In this document: positions 54,212 through 63,710 of the stretch, in pieces
Position numbering within the stretch: the stretch's first letter is position 1
Layout: each line of letters starts with the position of its first letter
Origin: Pseudomonas fluorescens
GTDB lineage: Bacteria; Pseudomonadota; Gammaproteobacteria; Pseudomonadales; Pseudomonadaceae
Reading direction: 5' to 3'
DNA: 64,000 nucleotides
Assembly: GCF_000968015.1 (NCBI RefSeq)
Contig: NZ_LACH01000001.1
Location: 186,001-250,000, forward strand
Made by a program: the position numbers and the translations under genes
The notes under the pieces: model-generated
What the model was told of the DNA's origin: nothing
The model's database searches: none
The model's input: only the letters and a program-made list of their open reading frames with translations

Positions 54212-55709
54212 GGGTCACCGGCGTCGTGATATTACCGGCCGCCCACGCTGCTTCGCGGGTGGCCAATGCGGTGGCAATGGATTGCACTTCGGTGGATTGC
54301 ACCTGATCCGGCAGCGGATCGAGCCCCGCACTGGCAAAAATCTGGCCGTAAGCGTTACGCAGATCGGCGTACGACAGGTCGCGACGCAAATCGGCCTGCA
54401 AGGTGTTCAGTTCGCCCTGGATCAAGTCCAGTTCACCCAGACTGGCCGCCTGATAACGGTTGCGCAGCTGGCCAACGATCTGTCCGTCAATGTCCGACAG
54501 TTGCTGATTGGTCTTGAACTGCCGCAACGCCTCGCGGTAGTTGGCGTTGGCCACATAAAGTTGCGCCAGCACCGCGATCGACATGGCCTGACGGCGCGCT
54601 GCGGCGACTTCTTCGCCGGCCTTGGCAACGTTGATCGCCGCCGGTGCGGAGATCACGTTGAACAGGTTCCACGTCACTTTCACGCCGTAGTCGGCCCAGC
54701 CCTGCTCCACCAGGAACGAGTTGCTGTCGTAATGCCCGCCGGCCGAGAACTCCAGCCCCGGCAGCAGCCGCAACATGGCTTTGCGGGTTTCGGCCGCGCT
54801 GATGCGGCTTTGGTAATCCTGTTCGCGCAGCTCGGGACGACTGGTCAGGGCTTCCTGTTCCAGGCTGGCGAGGTCAACTTTCAATTCCGGAATGACATAG
54901 TCGTCCTGGGTCGCCAAGGTCAGGTCGGTGCCCAGCGGCAGATTGATCAGGGTCGCCAGTTCGGTTTTCGCCAGCGACAGCGCACGACGCTGTTCTTCCA
55001 GTTGGCGAGTGGCTTCGATCAGCGAGCGTTGATAACCCAGTGCCTGAATCGGATCGCCGATTCGCTGCTGGCTCATGCTTTGGCTGTTGCCGCGCGCGGT
55101 GTCGACCCGGGCCATGAGGCTGTCGATCTGTTTGAGCAAACGCTCGGCGGCCATGGCTCGCCAATAGGCCGAGCGCACGTCCTGAACGATGGTGTTGATC
55201 ACCTTGCGCCGACGTTCCTGAACGATCAGTCGCTGGTCGCCCTGTTGCTTGGCGCTGATGTAGCTGACGCCAAAATCGAGCACGTTCCAGACCATGGTCA
55301 GGTCAGCGACGTCACGGTCGCGGTCCTGAGAGGTCGATGGCTCCAAAGACTGAGTGCCGGTCCGTACGCTCTGGCTGCTGGAGGCGTTGACGTTGTTGCG
55401 GCCGACGTACCCGGCGTCCAGCGCCATGCGCGGCAACATGTCGAAACTGGCGAGGTCGAGTTGGCGCTTGGCCAGGGCCTCTTCCATGATTTTGAGCCGG
55501 CCTTCGAGGTTGTACTTCACCGCGCGGGCCATGGCTTGATGCAGGGTCAGCGGACCGCTGAGGGGCTCCTGATCCTTGTACATGTTCTGCAGGTCGCTCC
55601 TGGCGCGCTGTTCGCTGACCCTGCGTTCAATCGGTTCACTGGTGACTGCACATCCGCTTATCGCAAGCGCCAGCAGGCTGGCGCCGAACAACATGTGACT
55701 TCTATTCAT
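54195..55709 (-). CDS. TolC-family outer-membrane channel lipoprotein
   Basis: The 504-residue protein has lipobox AISGC (about residues 16-20) and two TolC-type repeats (about 50-260 and 270-480) with long helices, for example ERRRKVINTIVQDVRSAYWR and YQRSLIEATRQLEEQRRALS. It probably forms the outer-membrane duct of a type I or related exporter. Its place directly after the giant repeat protein gene (40-bp gap) suggests it exports that protein. No ABC or HlyD partner is in the window; they may lie beyond the right edge. Confidence 0.87.
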   Translation of the reverse strand: MNRSHMLFGASLLALAISGCAVTSEPIERRVSEQRARSDLQNMYKDQEPLSGPLTLHQAMARAVKYNLEGRLKIMEEALAKRQLDLASFDMLPRMALDAGYVGRNNVNASSSQSVRTGTQSLEPSTSQDRDRDVADLTMVWNVLDFGVSYISAKQQGDQRLIVQERRRKVINTIVQDVRSAYWRAMAAERLLKQIDSLMARVDTARGNSQSMSQQRIGDPIQALGYQRSLIEATRQLEEQRRALSLAKTELATLINLPLGTDLTLATQDDYVIPELKVDLASLEQEALTSRPELREQDYQSRISAAETRKAMLRLLPGLEFSAGGHYDSNSFLVEQGWADYGVKVTWNLFNVISAPAAINVAKAGEEVAAARRQAMSIAVLAQLYVANANYREALRQFKTNQQLSDIDGQIVGQLRNRYQAASLGELDLIQGELNTLQADLRRDLSYADLRNAYGQIFASAGLDPLPDQVQSTEVQSIATALATREAAWAAGNITTPVTHAQVQ

Positions 55710-55749
55710 CCTTGACTGCCCCTGGGTACTGCATTGTTTTAAGGGTTTT

Positions 55750-58700
55750 TCATGCCTGCATTTCGCTGATGCCGCCTTGCTTCAACGCCGCGGCCAGGGT
55801 GTCGACCTGCCGTTGCTCGGTGTCTTTGATCTGTTGCAATTGCTGGTTCAATGTCAACGCGCCAAACACGCCGCGCAGCCCTTGGGAAACATCTCCGCCC
55901 TTGATCGAATGACTGCCGAAAGAATTCAGCTCACCTCGCTCGCTGCCGGTGTCCTGATTGAACAGGCTCGACAGCGTGCTGGTGCTGAACACCCCGCCAT
56001 CGCCACCACCAACACCGAGGAACCCCTGGCCAGAGCCTTCGCCACCGCTGTCGCTGCTGCTGAATACCTGTGCGATGAAGCTGGGCGCCAGCGCGCCGTG
56101 GTTTATGAAAATGTCGCCCAGCGGCCGGATGCCATTGCCGATCACGCGGCTTTCGAACAATGGGATGAAGGTCAGCGGTGAGCCGAGATCACCGGTGGGT
56201 GGGGCAAAGATGATCGGTTGCAGTGGTACGTTGGGCTGATCGGATACGGTCACCGGTGGTGGGACCCGGGCCAGCGGGTCGGGCGTCACGACCACGGCAG
56301 GCGTCTGCACCGGCACGGTGTCGATGGTGTAGTTATTGGACACCGCCACACCAATGCCGGTATTGCCCGAACCGTCGCTGACGTTGCTGGTGTCCAGCGC
56401 GATGAAGTTGCTCGGGTCGGTGATGCTCGCAGTCGGCGTGAAGGTCGCCGTCCAGGTCTTGCCGCCATCGCTGCTGGTCAGGTTGGTCAATTCGCCGTTG
56501 GTGACGCTGAGGTCCGACAGATCGAAATCGCTTACCACTTCGCTGAAGGTGATCGTCACCAGCGTGGTCTGGCCGATGCTCAGGTTCGGGTTGGCAACGA
56601 CGATTATGGCGGTCGGCCGAGTCGCATCGAGCGCGTAATTGTTGGAGATCGCGATTGTCGCGCCGAGGTTGCCAGCAGCGTCGGCCACGTTGCCGGTGTC
56701 GAGCAGGATCAGGTTGGAGGTGTCGTTGATGTTGGCTGTCGGGGTCAGCGTGGCGGTCCAGGTCTTGCCACCATCGCTGCTGAGCAGGTTGGACAAGGTG
56801 CCATTGGCAACGCTGAGGTCCGACAGGTCGAAACCTGAGACCGTCTCGGTGAAGGTGATGGTGACCGTGGTCGTCTCGCCGATGCCCAAGCGGTTATCCG
56901 CCACCACAATGGTCGCCGTCGGCCGCGCCGTGTCGATGGCGTAGTTATTGGAATCGGTTACGCCCACGCCACTGTTGCCCGAAGCGTTGGTCACACCACT
57001 GTTGTCCAGGCTGATCAGGTTGCTGGTATCGGTCACATTGATGGTGGGCGTGAAGGTGGCGGTCCAGGTAACGCCGCCATCGCTGGACGACACGTTGCTC
57101 AGCGTGCCGTTGGCAATGGTCAGGTCCGCGTTGGTGAAACCGCTCACCGCTTCGCTGAAGGTGATAGTCACCCCTGAGGTTTCACCGGCCTTGAGGGCAT
57201 TGTCGGCCACCACGATGGTTGCGGTCGGCACCTGGGTCTCCACCACATAGTTGGCGGAGTTGGTCGTGCCTGAGCCCGCGTTTCCGGCCAGGTCCAAGAC
57301 GCCGGTGTTGTTCAGGGTGATGAGATTGGTGGCGTCGGTCACGCCGATGGTCGGGGTAAACGTCCCGGTCCAGGTGATACCGCCGTCGCTGCTGCTGACA
57401 TTGCTTAACGTACCGTTGGCGACGCCCAAATCGCTGTTGTCGAAACCGCTCACCGCCTCGCTGAAGGTGATGGTCACCAGCGAGGTTTCGCCCGGTTTCA
57501 GGGTTGTATCGCTCAACACGATGGTCGCGGTCGGGCGCTGGCTGTCGATAGCGTAATTGTTGGAGTCGGTGGTGCCGCTGCCGGCGTTGCCCGACAGGTC
57601 CGCGACTCCGGTGTTGTCCAGAGTGATCAGGTTGGTCGTGTCGGTGATGCCGGCGGTTGGCGTGAAGGTCGCCGTCCAGGTAATGCCGCCGTCGCTGCTG
57701 CTCACCGCAGCCAACGTGCCGTTGGCGATGGTCAAATCCGAGTTGGTGAAACCGCTCACCGCCTCGCTGAAGGTGATGGTCACCTGGCTGGTCTGGCCAA
57801 CGCCCAGCGCTGCATCAGCCACTACGATGGTCGCGGTTGGACGCTGTGTGTCGATGGCGTAGTTGTTCGAGTCGGTTGTACCGCTGCCGGCATTGCCCGA
57901 GGCGTTTTGCACACCCGTGTTGTCCAGGGTGATCAGGTTGCTGGTGTCGGTGATGGCGTTGGTTGGGGTGAATGTTGCCGTCCAGGTGATGCCGCCATCG
58001 CCACTGCTGACGGCGCTCAAGGTGCCGTTGGCGATGGTCAGGTCGGCATTGCTGAAACCGCTGACGGCTTCGCTGAAGGTAATAGTGACCAGCGACGTTT
58101 CACCGACGCTCAGCGCATTGTCGGCGACGACGATGGTGGCTGTCGGCAGCACGGTGTCGATGGTGAAGTTCGCCGAATGGGTGACGCCGCTGCCCGCGTT
58201 GCCGGCAATGTCGACCACGCCGCCATTGTTCAGGCTGATCAGGTTAGTGGTGTCCCTGACGCCGACCGTCGGCGTGAAGGTCGCGGTCCATGTGATGCCG
58301 CCGTCGCTGCTGCTGACCGCGCTCAAGGTGCCGTTAGGAATGCTCAAGTCACTGTTGTCGAAACCGCTGACCGCCTCGCTGAACGTGATGGTTACCAACG
58401 ACGTTTCGCCGGCGCTTAGCGTGCTGTCGGCGACCACAATCGTGGCGGTCGGACGCAGGCTGTCGATCACGTAGTTGTTGGAATCGGTGGTACCCGAGCC
58501 AGTGTTACTGGCCGCGTCCGCAATGCCGGTGTTGTCCAGCGTGATGATATTGGTCGTATCGTTGATGCTCGCCGCCGGCGTGAAAGTCGCGGTGTAGGTG
58601 ATGTTATCGCTGGTGCTCAGGCCGCTCAGGGTGCCGTTATCGACAGTGAAGTCGGCAAGGGTTAAACCGGTCACCGCTTCGCTGAAAGTGATGGTCACCA

Positions 58701-61700
58701 GCGAGGTTTGGCCAAGCGCCAGTGTTGGATCCGCGACGACGATGGTCGCGGTTGGTCGCACGGTATCTATGGCGTAGTTGTTGGAATCGGTAGTGCCGCT
58801 GCCGGCGTTGCCCGAAGCATTTTGCACACCGCTGTTGTCCAGACTGATCAGGTTGGTCGTATCGGTGATGCTGGCAGTCGGCGTGAAGGTCGCTATCCAG
58901 GTGATGCCGCCGTCGCTGCTGCTCACCGCCGTCAACGTGCCGTTGGCGATGGTCAGGTCGGCGTTGCTGAAGCCAGTCACCGCTTCAGAGAACGTAATGG
59001 TTACCAGCGATGTTTCGCCGACTTTCAGCGCGTTATCGGCGACCACGATAGTGGCGGTCGGCAGCACGGTATCGACGGTGTAGTTGCCGGAGTTGGTAGT
59101 GCCACTGCCCGTGTTGCCAGCCAAGTCCGCCACACCGGTATTGTTCAGGGTGATGACGTTGCTTGAGTCATTCACGCCAACGGTGGGCGTGAAGGTCGCG
59201 GTCCAGGTGATGCCGCCGTCGCTGCTGCTCACGGCCGTCAAGGTGCCGTTGGCGATGGTCAGGTCAGCGTTAGTGAAACCGCTGACCGCCTCTGAGAACG
59301 TAATGGTCACCAGCGAGGTTTCGCCGGCACTCAGGGTCGGGTCGGCCACAACGATGGTCGCCGTAGGGCGAACCGTGTCGATCACATAGTTATTGGAATC
59401 GGTTGTACCGCTACCGGCATTGCCCGCCAGGTCCGCGATCCCGGTGTTGTCCAGAGTGATCAGGTTGGTCGTGTCGTTGATGCTGGCGCTCGGGGTAAAG
59501 GTTGCCGTCCAGGTGATGCCGCCGTCGCTGCTGCTCACCGCCGTCAATGTGCCGTTGGCGATGGTCAAATCGGCGTTGGTGAAACCGCTGACCGCTTCAC
59601 TGAAGGTGATGGTCACCAGCGAGGTTTCGCCGATTTTCAATGCAGTGTCCGCCACCACGACCGTGGCCGTCGGGCGCACGGTGTCGATGGCGTAGTTGTT
59701 GGAATCGGTGGTGCCGCTGCCCACGTTACCGCTGCTGGTGGCCTGCACGCCGCTGTTGTCCAGGGTGATCAGGTTGGTCGTATCGGTGATGCTGGCAGTT
59801 GGCGTGAAAGTCGCCGTCCAGGTAATGCCGCCGTCGCTGCTGCTCACCGCGGTCAATGTGCCGTTGGCGATGGTCAGGTCGGCGTTGGTTAAACCGGTCA
59901 CGGCCTCTGAGAAGGTGATGGTTACGAGGGATGTTTCGCCGATTTTCAGCGCGCTGTCGGCAACCACGATGGTGGCGGTCGGCGGTACGGTGTCGATCGT
60001 GTAGTTGCCCGAGTTGGTGGTGCCGCTACCCGAGTTGCCGGACACGTCCGCCACACCGGTATTGTTCAGGGTGATGACGTTGCTTGAGTCATTCACGCCA
60101 ACGGTGGGCGTGAAGGTCGCCGTCCAGGTGATGCCACCGTCGCTGCTGCTCACCGCCGTCAATGTGCCGTTGGCGATGGACAAATCCGCGTTGGTGAAAC
60201 CGCTGACCGCTTCGCTGAAGGTGATCGTCACCAGCGAGGTTTCACCCGCTGTCAGGGCGCTATCGGCCAACACAATCGTGGCGGTCGGGCGCACGGTGTC
60301 GATGGCATAGTTATTGGAATCGGTGGTGCCGCTACCGGCGTTGCCCGACAGGTCCGCGATCCCGGTGTTGTCCAGGGTGATCAGGTTGGTCGTGTCGTTG
60401 ATGCTCGCGGAAGGCGTGAACGTGGCGGTCCAGGTGATCCCGCCGTCGCTGCTGCTCACCGCCGTCATGGTGCCGTTGGCAATCGTCAGGTCCGCATTAG
60501 TGAACCCGCTGACCGCTTCGCTGAAGGTGATGGTCACCAGCGAGGTTTCGCCGATTTTCAATGCCGCGTCCGCTACCACGATGCTTGCTGTTGGCCGCAC
60601 GGTGTCGATCGCGTAGTTGTTCGAATCCGTAGTGCCGCTGCCCGCGTTGCCGGACTGATCGCTGACCCCGGTGTTATCCAGAGTGATCAGGTTGGTCGTG
60701 TCAGTGATGCTGGCGGTTGGCGTGAAGGTCGCGGTCCAGGTGATGCCGCCGTCACTGCTACTCACGGCCGTCAAGGTGCCGTTGGCGATGGTCAGGTCCG
60801 CGTTGGTGAAACTGGTCACTGCCTCGGCAAATGTAATGGTCACCAGCGAGGTTTCGCCGATTTTCAGCGCAGTGTCGGCCACGACGATGGTTGCGGTCGG
60901 ACGTACTGTGTCGATCACATAGTTGTTCGAATCGGTGGTGCCAGTGCCGGTGTTGCCCGACAGGTCCGCGATCCCGGTGTTGTCCAGGGTGATCAGGTTG
61001 GTCGTGTCGTTGATGCTCGCGGAAGGCGTGAACGTGGCGGTCCAGGTGATGCCGCCGTCGCTGCTGCTCACGGCCGTCAACGTGCCGTTGGCGATGGTCA
61101 AATCCGCGTTGGTGAACCCGCTGACCGCTTCGCTGAAGGTGAATGTCACCAGCGAGGTATCGCCGATTTTCAGCGCATTGTCCGCCACCACAATGGTCGC
61201 CGTTGGCCGCACGGTGTCGATGGCATAGTTGTTCGAATCGGTGGTGCCGCTGCCGGTGTTGCCCACCAGGTCGCTGACCCCGGTGTTGTCCAGGGTGATC
61301 AGGTTGGTCGTATCGGTGATGCTGGCAGTCGGGGTCAAGGTTCCCGTCCAGGTGATGCCGCCATCGCTGCTGCTCACGGCGGTCAAGGTGCCGTTGGCGA
61401 TAGTCAGGTCCGCATTAGTGAACCCGCTGACCGCTTCGCTGAAGGTGAATGTCACCAGCGAGGTTTCGCCGATTTTCAACGCATTGTCCGCCACGACAAT
61501 TGTGGCGGTCGGGCGCGCGGTGTCGACGACGTAGTTATTGGAGTTGGTGGTACCGACGCCGGCAGTGCCCAGACCGTTTATCACTCCGGTGTTGTCCAGG
61601 GTAATGAAATTGGTCGTATCGGAAATACTGGCAGTCGGCGTGAACGTTGCCGTCCAGGTGATGCCGCCATCGCTGCTGCTGACGGCACTCAAGGTGCCGT

Positions 61701-63642
61701 TGGCGATGGTCAGGTCGGCGTTGGTGAAACCGGTCACGGCCTCGGAGAAGGTGATCGTCACTAAAGACGTTTCGCCGATGCTCAGTGTGGTGTCGGCGAC
61801 CACAATGGTCGCGGTCGGCGGCGGCGAATACGCAGTGTTGAGTACACCGCCGTCGTTGTAGATGGTCGCGAAGGAGGTCGGCGAGGTGCCGGTTGTACCT
61901 CCGCCCTGCGCGGTACCGCCTGCACCACTGGCCGCGGCATTACCGGCCAGCGCGGCGAAATTGGCGGCCGTCATCAGCAGTGTGCCTTTGTTCCAGATCG
62001 CGCCGACGCCCCGGCCGCCGATGCCGCCATTGCTGGCATTGCTGCCTTGGCCACCGCCACCGCCACCGCCACCACCGGCGCCGATGTTGTTGCTGATGGT
62101 CGAAGTGCCGATGATGGTGATGGTGCCGCTGCTGGCGTTGTAGATCCCGCCCACCGCGTTGCCGCCGGCGCCACCCACCTTGTCCCAACCGGCCCCGCCG
62201 CCACCGCCACCAATGGAAATCGTGCCGTTGGTGGCCGTCGAACCGTTACCGCCGTTGCTGTAATAGGAAACGCCCACCCCACCGGCGCCGCCAGTGGTGG
62301 TACCGCCGCGACCGCCCATGTGGGTCGCGTCATAACCGCCGCCGTAACCGCCGACACCGCCGCTGCCCGCCTGGCCGCCCAACGTGCCGGTACCCGGGCC
62401 TGCCGAACCGCCATGCCCGCCGCCCTGGCCGCCCAGACCGCCGCCACCGCCACCGCCGCCGCCGTAAAAAGCGCCCGTGACACCGCCGCCACCACCGCCA
62501 CCGGAAGCACCGTTGGAGGTCACGGTCACGTTGTTCAGGGTCAAGTTCCCTGCGTTGAAGATCCCCCCGGCCATCGCCCCGGTGGCACCGTAACCACCGT
62601 TGCCGCCAGTACCCGACACCAGGCCTCGGGTGATCAACAGGCCATCAAGGGTCACGGTTTTGCCCGCCGCGATTTCAATCACTCGGGTCTTGTACTGACC
62701 ATCAAGAATCACTTCAGCCGCGCCGTCATTGTTCAGGTCGCCATCGACGGTGATGTTCTTGTTGATCAGCAGTTCGGACGTCAGCTGCACCGTCATGCCG
62801 GTGCTGAAGGTGACGATATCGCCGTTCTGCGCCGAGGCGATGGCGGCCCGTAATGAGCCAACCCCGGTGTTGGCATTGTTGGTGGCGGTCCAGGTCGCCA
62901 GGCCCCATTGATATTCACTCATGGCCATAGTCGAGAGGACGTTGGCGCTTTCGATGTTGCCGGTGACGATCTCCAGATTCCAATCGCCACCGATCCCGGT
63001 CCGATTGCTCGAAGCGGCCACATCGCGGCCGGTCAATTGCGCCAGCGAGTCGACAAAATTCAAGCCACGCTCACCTTCGGCGGTGTAGCAGCCGTAGATC
63101 ATGATGTCGCCGCCGACATTCATGTCCTTGCCGATTTCCGCCAGCACGGCGCTGCGGGCCGCAACGTTGTCGGCCGATAGATAGCTGTCGCCCAGCCATA
63201 GATCGCCTGCGTTGCCATGGGCAATGATCTGCACCGAACTGATGCCCTGATGGTGATCGAGGTAGTCGGCAATCTGCTGCAAACCGTCCCTGCTCGCATC
63301 CAGCTGAACCACTTGAGTACCAGGCGCCACACCCTTGAGCAGGCTGTCGGCGTCCTTGACCCGGGAATCGACGAACACCACGCTCTGCCCCGGCACGGCA
63401 ACGGGCGCCGTCGCAGGCGTCGCATCGGCCTGGCCGTGGGTGTCTTTGCTGGCCACCGCTTGATCGGCCGTCGGCGTTTTGGCCGCATCGGCGGTGGGAT
63501 GGCTGTCAGGCTGAGCGGCATCCGCCACCGTAGCCGCGACCGCGCCGTCGAACAGCATGCGCGGCTCCAGGGACATGATCATTGGCGAGGCCAGCGCCCG
63601 TGCGCCTTCGGTAACTCGCGACTTGCCGTTGCTCCACCACAT
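55750..63642 (-). CDS. Giant repeat surface protein: LEPR motif, DUF4347, Gly-rich and 18 Ig-like repeats
   Basis: The protein has about 2630 residues. An N-terminal SLEPRMLFDGA motif is followed by a DUF4347 domain (about 85-250; VQIIAHGNAGDLWLGDSYLS), a beta-helix-like part (about 255-345) and a Gly-rich stretch (about 345-605). Eighteen tandem ~102-residue Ig-like repeats run from about 608 to 2444. Each starts (R/L/V/P)PTATIVVAD and contains ITFSEAVSGFTNADLTIANG and ends NNYAIDT or similar. A ~185-residue C-terminal domain has no RTX repeats. This is the plan of exported adhesins. ATG 63642 is preferred (GGGTGAG upstream); a GTG at 63651 is possible. It is followed by a TolC-type gene. 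Confidence 0.85.
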   Translation of the reverse strand: MWWSNGKSRVTEGARALASPMIMSLEPRMLFDGAVAATVADAAQPDSHPTADAAKTPTADQAVASKDTHGQADATPATAPVAVPGQSVVFVDSRVKDADSLLKGVAPGTQVVQLDASRDGLQQIADYLDHHQGISSVQIIAHGNAGDLWLGDSYLSADNVAARSAVLAEIGKDMNVGGDIMIYGCYTAEGERGLNFVDSLAQLTGRDVAASSNRTGIGGDWNLEIVTGNIESANVLSTMAMSEYQWGLATWTATNNANTGVGSLRAAIASAQNGDIVTFSTGMTVQLTSELLINKNITVDGDLNNDGAAEVILDGQYKTRVIEIAAGKTVTLDGLLITRGLVSGTGGNGGYGATGAMAGGIFNAGNLTLNNVTVTSNGASGGGGGGGVTGAFYGGGGGGGGGLGGQGGGHGGSAGPGTGTLGGQAGSGGVGGYGGGYDATHMGGRGGTTTGGAGGVGVSYYSNGGNGSTATNGTISIGGGGGGAGWDKVGGAGGNAVGGIYNASSGTITIIGTSTISNNIGAGGGGGGGGGQGSNASNGGIGGRGVGAIWNKGTLLMTAANFAALAGNAAASGAGGTAQGGGTTGTSPTSFATIYNDGGVLNTAYSPPPTATIVVADTTLSIGETSLVTITFSEAVTGFTNADLTIANGTLSAVSSSDGGITWTATFTPTASISDTTNFITLDNTGVINGLGTAGVGTTNSNNYVVDTARPTATIVVADNALKIGETSLVTFTFSEAVSGFTNADLTIANGTLTAVSSSDGGITWTGTLTPTASITDTTNLITLDNTGVSDLVGNTGSGTTDSNNYAIDTVRPTATIVVADNALKIGDTSLVTFTFSEAVSGFTNADLTIANGTLTAVSSSDGGITWTATFTPSASINDTTNLITLDNTGIADLSGNTGTGTTDSNNYVIDTVRPTATIVVADTALKIGETSLVTITFAEAVTSFTNADLTIANGTLTAVSSSDGGITWTATFTPTASITDTTNLITLDNTGVSDQSGNAGSGTTDSNNYAIDTVRPTASIVVADAALKIGETSLVTITFSEAVSGFTNADLTIANGTMTAVSSSDGGITWTATFTPSASINDTTNLITLDNTGIADLSGNAGSGTTDSNNYAIDTVRPTATIVLADSALTAGETSLVTITFSEAVSGFTNADLSIANGTLTAVSSSDGGITWTATFTPTVGVNDSSNVITLNNTGVADVSGNSGSGTTNSGNYTIDTVPPTATIVVADSALKIGETSLVTITFSEAVTGLTNADLTIANGTLTAVSSSDGGITWTATFTPTASITDTTNLITLDNSGVQATSSGNVGSGTTDSNNYAIDTVRPTATVVVADTALKIGETSLVTITFSEAVSGFTNADLTIANGTLTAVSSSDGGITWTATFTPSASINDTTNLITLDNTGIADLAGNAGSGTTDSNNYVIDTVRPTATIVVADPTLSAGETSLVTITFSEAVSGFTNADLTIANGTLTAVSSSDGGITWTATFTPTVGVNDSSNVITLNNTGVADLAGNTGSGTTNSGNYTVDTVLPTATIVVADNALKVGETSLVTITFSEAVTGFSNADLTIANGTLTAVSSSDGGITWIATFTPTASITDTTNLISLDNSGVQNASGNAGSGTTDSNNYAIDTVRPTATIVVADPTLALGQTSLVTITFSEAVTGLTLADFTVDNGTLSGLSTSDNITYTATFTPAASINDTTNIITLDNTGIADAASNTGSGTTDSNNYVIDSLRPTATIVVADSTLSAGETSLVTITFSEAVSGFDNSDLSIPNGTLSAVSSSDGGITWTATFTPTVGVRDTTNLISLNNGGVVDIAGNAGSGVTHSANFTIDTVLPTATIVVADNALSVGETSLVTITFSEAVSGFSNADLTIANGTLSAVSSGDGGITWTATFTPTNAITDTSNLITLDNTGVQNASGNAGSGTTDSNNYAIDTQRPTATIVVADAALGVGQTSQVTITFSEAVSGFTNSDLTIANGTLAAVSSSDGGITWTATFTPTAGITDTTNLITLDNTGVADLSGNAGSGTTDSNNYAIDSQRPTATIVLSDTTLKPGETSLVTITFSEAVSGFDNSDLGVANGTLSNVSSSDGGITWTGTFTPTIGVTDATNLITLNNTGVLDLAGNAGSGTTNSANYVVETQVPTATIVVADNALKAGETSGVTITFSEAVSGFTNADLTIANGTLSNVSSSDGGVTWTATFTPTINVTDTSNLISLDNSGVTNASGNSGVGVTDSNNYAIDTARPTATIVVADNRLGIGETTTVTITFTETVSGFDLSDLSVANGTLSNLLSSDGGKTWTATLTPTANINDTSNLILLDTGNVADAAGNLGATIAISNNYALDATRPTAIIVVANPNLSIGQTTLVTITFSEVVSDFDLSDLSVTNGELTNLTSSDGGKTWTATFTPTASITDPSNFIALDTSNVSDGSGNTGIGVAVSNNYTIDTVPVQTPAVVVTPDPLARVPPPVTVSDQPNVPLQPIIFAPPTGDLGSPLTFIPLFESRVIGNGIRPLGDIFINHGALAPSFIAQVFSSSDSGGEGSGQGFLGVGGGDGGVFSTSTLSSLFNQDTGSERGELNSFGSHSIKGGDVSQGLRGVFGALTLNQQLQQIKDTEQRQVDTLAAALKQGGISEMQA
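56310..61818. repeat. Eighteen tandem 306-bp coding repeats
   Basis: The 306-bp unit encodes one 102-residue Ig-like repeat. Units are very similar at DNA level in the middle of the array, while those nearest the C-terminal end (about 56310-56920) and one at about 58460-58760 have diverged. Near identity implies recent duplication or gene conversion. It also produces long antisense open frames with the same period that are not genes. Confidence 0.9.
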
Positions 63643-63684
63643 GCTGCTCACCCGGACTCGAACTTTCGTGACGCGAAAATGAAA

Positions 63685-63710
63685 ATGCCGCGATCAACTG
63701 ATCGCGGCAT
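63685..63710 (-). terminator. Hairpin between the sulfotransferase gene and the giant protein gene
   Basis: ATGCCGCGATC and GATCGCGGCAT are perfectly complementary around a 4-base loop. On the minus strand it is followed by TTTTCATTTTC. It includes the stop codon of the upstream gene. It may be a terminator or an attenuator before the adhesin gene. Confidence 0.65.

Noticed and set aside
56336..61861. A series of ~101-codon plus-strand frames starting every ~306 bp, each reading like MxESVVPLPALP...
   Set aside because: They repeat with the period of the Ig-like repeats on the other strand and are its reverse reading; they are not separate genes.
61900..62560. Gly-rich stretch resembling mycobacterial PE_PGRS or RTX repeats
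   Set aside because: It lacks the PE domain and the GGxGxDxUx calcium nonapeptide; it is a low-complexity glycine region within the adhesin.
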